Below, in pieces: positions 11,371-13,067 of a stretch of DNA of 13,067 bases; the first letter of the stretch is position 1, and each line of letters opens with the position of its first letter. The DNA is from an uncultured Bacillota bacterium. Its GTDB lineage: Bacteria; Bacillota; Sulfobacillia; UBA995; UBA9673. The notes beneath the pieces were generated by a model. The model made no database searches. It saw only the letters and a program-made list of their open reading frames with translations, and had not been told where the DNA came from. The DNA lies in the NCBI GenBank assembly GCA_937863905.1, contig CALMHV010000076.1:1-13067 (forward strand), read 5' to 3'. The position numbers and the translations under genes were made by a program.

Positions 11371-11531
11371 CAGCGGGGGTCATAGTAGATGCGAGCGGCA
11401 GGGAGGAGTTCCACCCGGAATGGCACGAATTACCATGGCGTAACGCCGGTCGACGTAGTGGCTGGTGAGGGCTCACGGCGGGGGCCGCCCTCGACGCCTG
11501 ACACGACCAGCCGGCGAGAGGGGTTGGGGTC
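11371..11531 (+). promoter_or_regulatory. Leader region upstream of the last gene, potentially structured
   Basis: These 161 bases lie between the nifJ terminator and the ATG at 11532 and show no convincing reading frame. GGCTGGT at 11460-11466 can pair with ACCAGCC at 11506-11512, and directly inside it GAGGGC (11467-11472) with GCCCTC (11487-11492). An alternative pairing joins CGCCGG (11444-11449) to CCGGCG (11511-11516), which abuts the ribosome binding site AGAGGGG (11517-11523); it is incompatible with the first stem and with a small GGCG-TAA-CGCC hairpin at 11437-11447. Only a poor promoter (TTCCAC, 16 bases, TACCAT at 11431-11436) was seen. I could not match the region to any riboswitch class I know, including the cobalamin class. 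Confidence 0.4.
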
Positions 11532-13067
11532 ATGCTTACCGTGGTACGCTCCATCCCGCAAGGCGCGACGCTTCTTGTCTCTCCCGGGCAGGAGGTCGGC
11601 CCCGAGACGGTCGTCGCCACCCTCGAACTTGACACTCTGGCGATGCGCAAGGTCCAGTACGCCCGCGTCTTGGGCTATCCTCCCCGGGAGGCGGCGAGGT
11701 GCCTGATGGTCGGCCCGGGTGACCCCGTCGTGGCCGGCCAGGCGCTCGCCGTCCGGACGGTCCTTGAAACCCCGGTGACCGTCTCCAGTCCCAGTGCGGG
11801 CAGGGTGGCCCTCGTTTCCGCCAACCTTGGGAACATCTACATCCGGGAGACTGTCCAGCCCGGCGACAAGCCGGTTAGAATGGACCTCTCGGAGAGACTA
11901 GGCGTCCCTCGTTCCCAGTGCCGCCCGTGGGTCAAGGTCAAGCCCGGCGACGAGGTCTACCGCGGGCAGGTTCTCGCTTCCCTGCCCCTCCCGGGAGCGG
12001 CAGCGAAGACGGTCACGGCCGTGCTGAGCGGCACGATCTCCGAAGCATCGGCCGACGGGTCGGTCCTGTTGATAGAGCCGGCTCCCCGCCTGGCCAGCGT
12101 CTCCGCTCTGGTCGCGGGAACGGTGACCGAGGCCGTTCCCGGGCGCCGGGTCAGCATCACCACCTCCGGCGAGAGGGTGGAGGGTGCCTTCGGCGTCGGC
12201 GGGCCGACCTGGGGCCACTTGACCCCGGTGGCCGCCGAAAGCCATCCTCCGGGCAGCCTCTCCAGAGCCGTGGTCCTGCTCTCCGATGCCCCCGACGGCG
12301 CCCGGCTCCGCGAGCTTGCCGAGGCGGGCGCTGTGGCCGTGGTCGCCCCCCATGTCGATCAACTGGAGTTGGTCGACTATCTCGGGTACGAGATTCGCCT
12401 GGGTATCACGAGCGGAACGGAAGGCTCGGTCATGGCCCTCGTTCTCCTTGGAGGTTTCACCGGTTCGGACCGAAATGTCGTCGGCGCCCTGGACTGGCTA
12501 CGGAGCCGCGCCGGGCGCCCCGCGTACGTGGACGGTCGGACCCAGGTGCGGGCGGGTGTTCGCCGCCCGGAGATTATCGTCGCGACGGCGGCCGAGCCTA
12601 CCTCCGCGCCGGAACCGCCAGCCGGGGTCTCAGCCTCCGTCCGGGCCCCCGGTCCGTCCCGGCCGACAGCTGGCTCGCCCCTCCCCGACCCCGAGAGGGA
12701 CTGGGTCTACGCCGTCGCCAGACCACGGACCGCCCAGGGCTACGCGAAGCGGTTCGGGGTCTCCGCCCTGCCGCCGTGGCGCGACCTCACCCGGCGCGGG
12801 CCGGAGGTGTTCTCGACAGGCCTGCCGGTCGTCGCCGGGGCCGTGGCGGAGCGACTGGCTGGACTGGCCGCCGAGGTCGCCGTCGCCGCGCTCCCTGCCC
12901 TGGAACGGGCCTTGGCGGAGGCACCGGAGGGGCTTGGCGCCGACCAGGACCCCGTGGTCTCCAACCTGCTGGTCGGAGGGTCGATGCTGCGGCATCTGCG
13001 GCAGGCGGAACTCGACTCCGGCTGGGGAGCGAAGCGGACGGCCCGCGAGAGAGAGTGCCCCGCCTTC
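11532..13067 (+). CDS. Barrel-sandwich-repeat protein of unknown function (partial)
   Basis: 512 codons are open from ATG 11532 (AGAGGGG eight bases upstream) to the window edge with no stop, so the gene continues. No signal peptide or membrane segment is seen. The first 220 residues contain several half-motifs of biotinyl/lipoyl or RnfC-like barrel-sandwich domains: PGQEVGPETVVATLE (18-32), PGDPVVAGQALAV (62-74), SSPSAGRVALVS (85-96), PGDEVYRGQVLAS (138-150), SGTISEASADG (166-176) and AGTVTEAVPG (195-204). The attachment lysine expected in carrier domains is not evident. GERVEGAFGVGGPTWG (213-228) leads into an alpha/beta domain (about 245-350) ending in VDGRTQVRAGVRRPEIIV. A Pro/Ala/Ser linker (about 352-388) precedes a helical region with VSNLLVGGSMLRHL (475-488). 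From memory, this layout resembles uncharacterised proteins encoded beside MutL (glutamate mutase accessory) genes in Chloroflexota and Bacillota; this needs a search and I assign no function. Confidence 0.65.
   Translation, partial: MLTVVRSIPQGATLLVSPGQEVGPETVVATLELDTLAMRKVQYARVLGYPPREAARCLMVGPGDPVVAGQALAVRTVLETPVTVSSPSAGRVALVSANLGNIYIRETVQPGDKPVRMDLSERLGVPRSQCRPWVKVKPGDEVYRGQVLASLPLPGAAAKTVTAVLSGTISEASADGSVLLIEPAPRLASVSALVAGTVTEAVPGRRVSITTSGERVEGAFGVGGPTWGHLTPVAAESHPPGSLSRAVVLLSDAPDGARLRELAEAGAVAVVAPHVDQLELVDYLGYEIRLGITSGTEGSVMALVLLGGFTGSDRNVVGALDWLRSRAGRPAYVDGRTQVRAGVRRPEIIVATAAEPTSAPEPPAGVSASVRAPGPSRPTAGSPLPDPERDWVYAVARPRTAQGYAKRFGVSALPPWRDLTRRGPEVFSTGLPVVAGAVAERLAGLAAEVAVAALPALERALAEAPEGLGADQDPVVSNLLVGGSMLRHLRQAELDSGWGAKRTARERECPAF

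Noticed and set aside
11389..11706. A 105-codon open frame across the leader and the start of the last gene
   Set aside because: It has no ribosome binding site, an Arg/Ser/Pro-rich translation with no motif, and overlaps the better-supported frame beginning at 11532.

Overview
The window is GC-rich bacterial DNA with dense, mostly co-oriented genes, frequent GTG/TTG starts and strong AGGAGG-type ribosome binding sites. A single-chain pyruvate:ferredoxin oxidoreductase points to an anaerobic or oxygen-limited metabolism. A surface protein with SLH (S-layer homology) repeats, and a Tad-type pilus motor with no secretin, point to a Gram-positive or otherwise S-layered envelope. Taken together these suggest a GC-rich, anaerobic lineage of Bacillota (Limnochordia/Symbiobacteriia/Moorellia-like). 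This is an inference, and Chloroflexota cannot be excluded.

Layout. (1) 1-411: the end of a molybdopterin oxidoreductase gene, converging on (2) 511-2103, minus strand: a secreted protein with SLH repeats, a FlgD-type Ig domain and further Ig-like regions. A strong hairpin lies between the two stops. (3) A 253-bp divergent intergenic region carries a very good sigma-70-type promoter (TTGACC-17-TAGAAT, 2248-2276) driving (4) 2357-7414: five overlapping genes for a Tad/type IVc-like pilus or secretion machine: cpaB, tadZ/cpaE, tadA/cpaF, tadB, tadC. All neighbours overlap (20, 7, 11 and 4 bp), which implies one translationally coupled operon. No pilin, prepilin peptidase or minor pilin is visible. 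(5) 7596-11270: nifJ, a complete pyruvate:ferredoxin oxidoreductase with its thiamine pyrophosphate and three [4Fe-4S] cluster ligands intact. (6) 11325-11370: a strong nested intrinsic terminator, then a 161-bp potentially structured leader. (7) 11532 to the window end: an incomplete gene for a protein with several biotinyl/lipoyl-like (barrel-sandwich) half-motifs, an alpha/beta domain and an unusual C-terminal region. It resembles, from memory, a little-studied family found near MutL (glutamate mutase accessory) genes.

How the parts may work together. CpaB, TadZ, TadA, TadB and TadC would form the cytoplasmic and membrane part of a pilus motor: TadA as ATPase, TadB and TadC as platform, TadZ for polar placement, and CpaB as an exported assembly factor. 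The divergently transcribed SLH/FlgD-Ig protein could be a cell-wall or S-layer component linked to it. NifJ and the molybdenum enzyme are metabolic genes with no evident link to the pilus. The most novel items are the last partial protein with its leader, and the pilin-less Tad operon paired with the S-layer-type protein.
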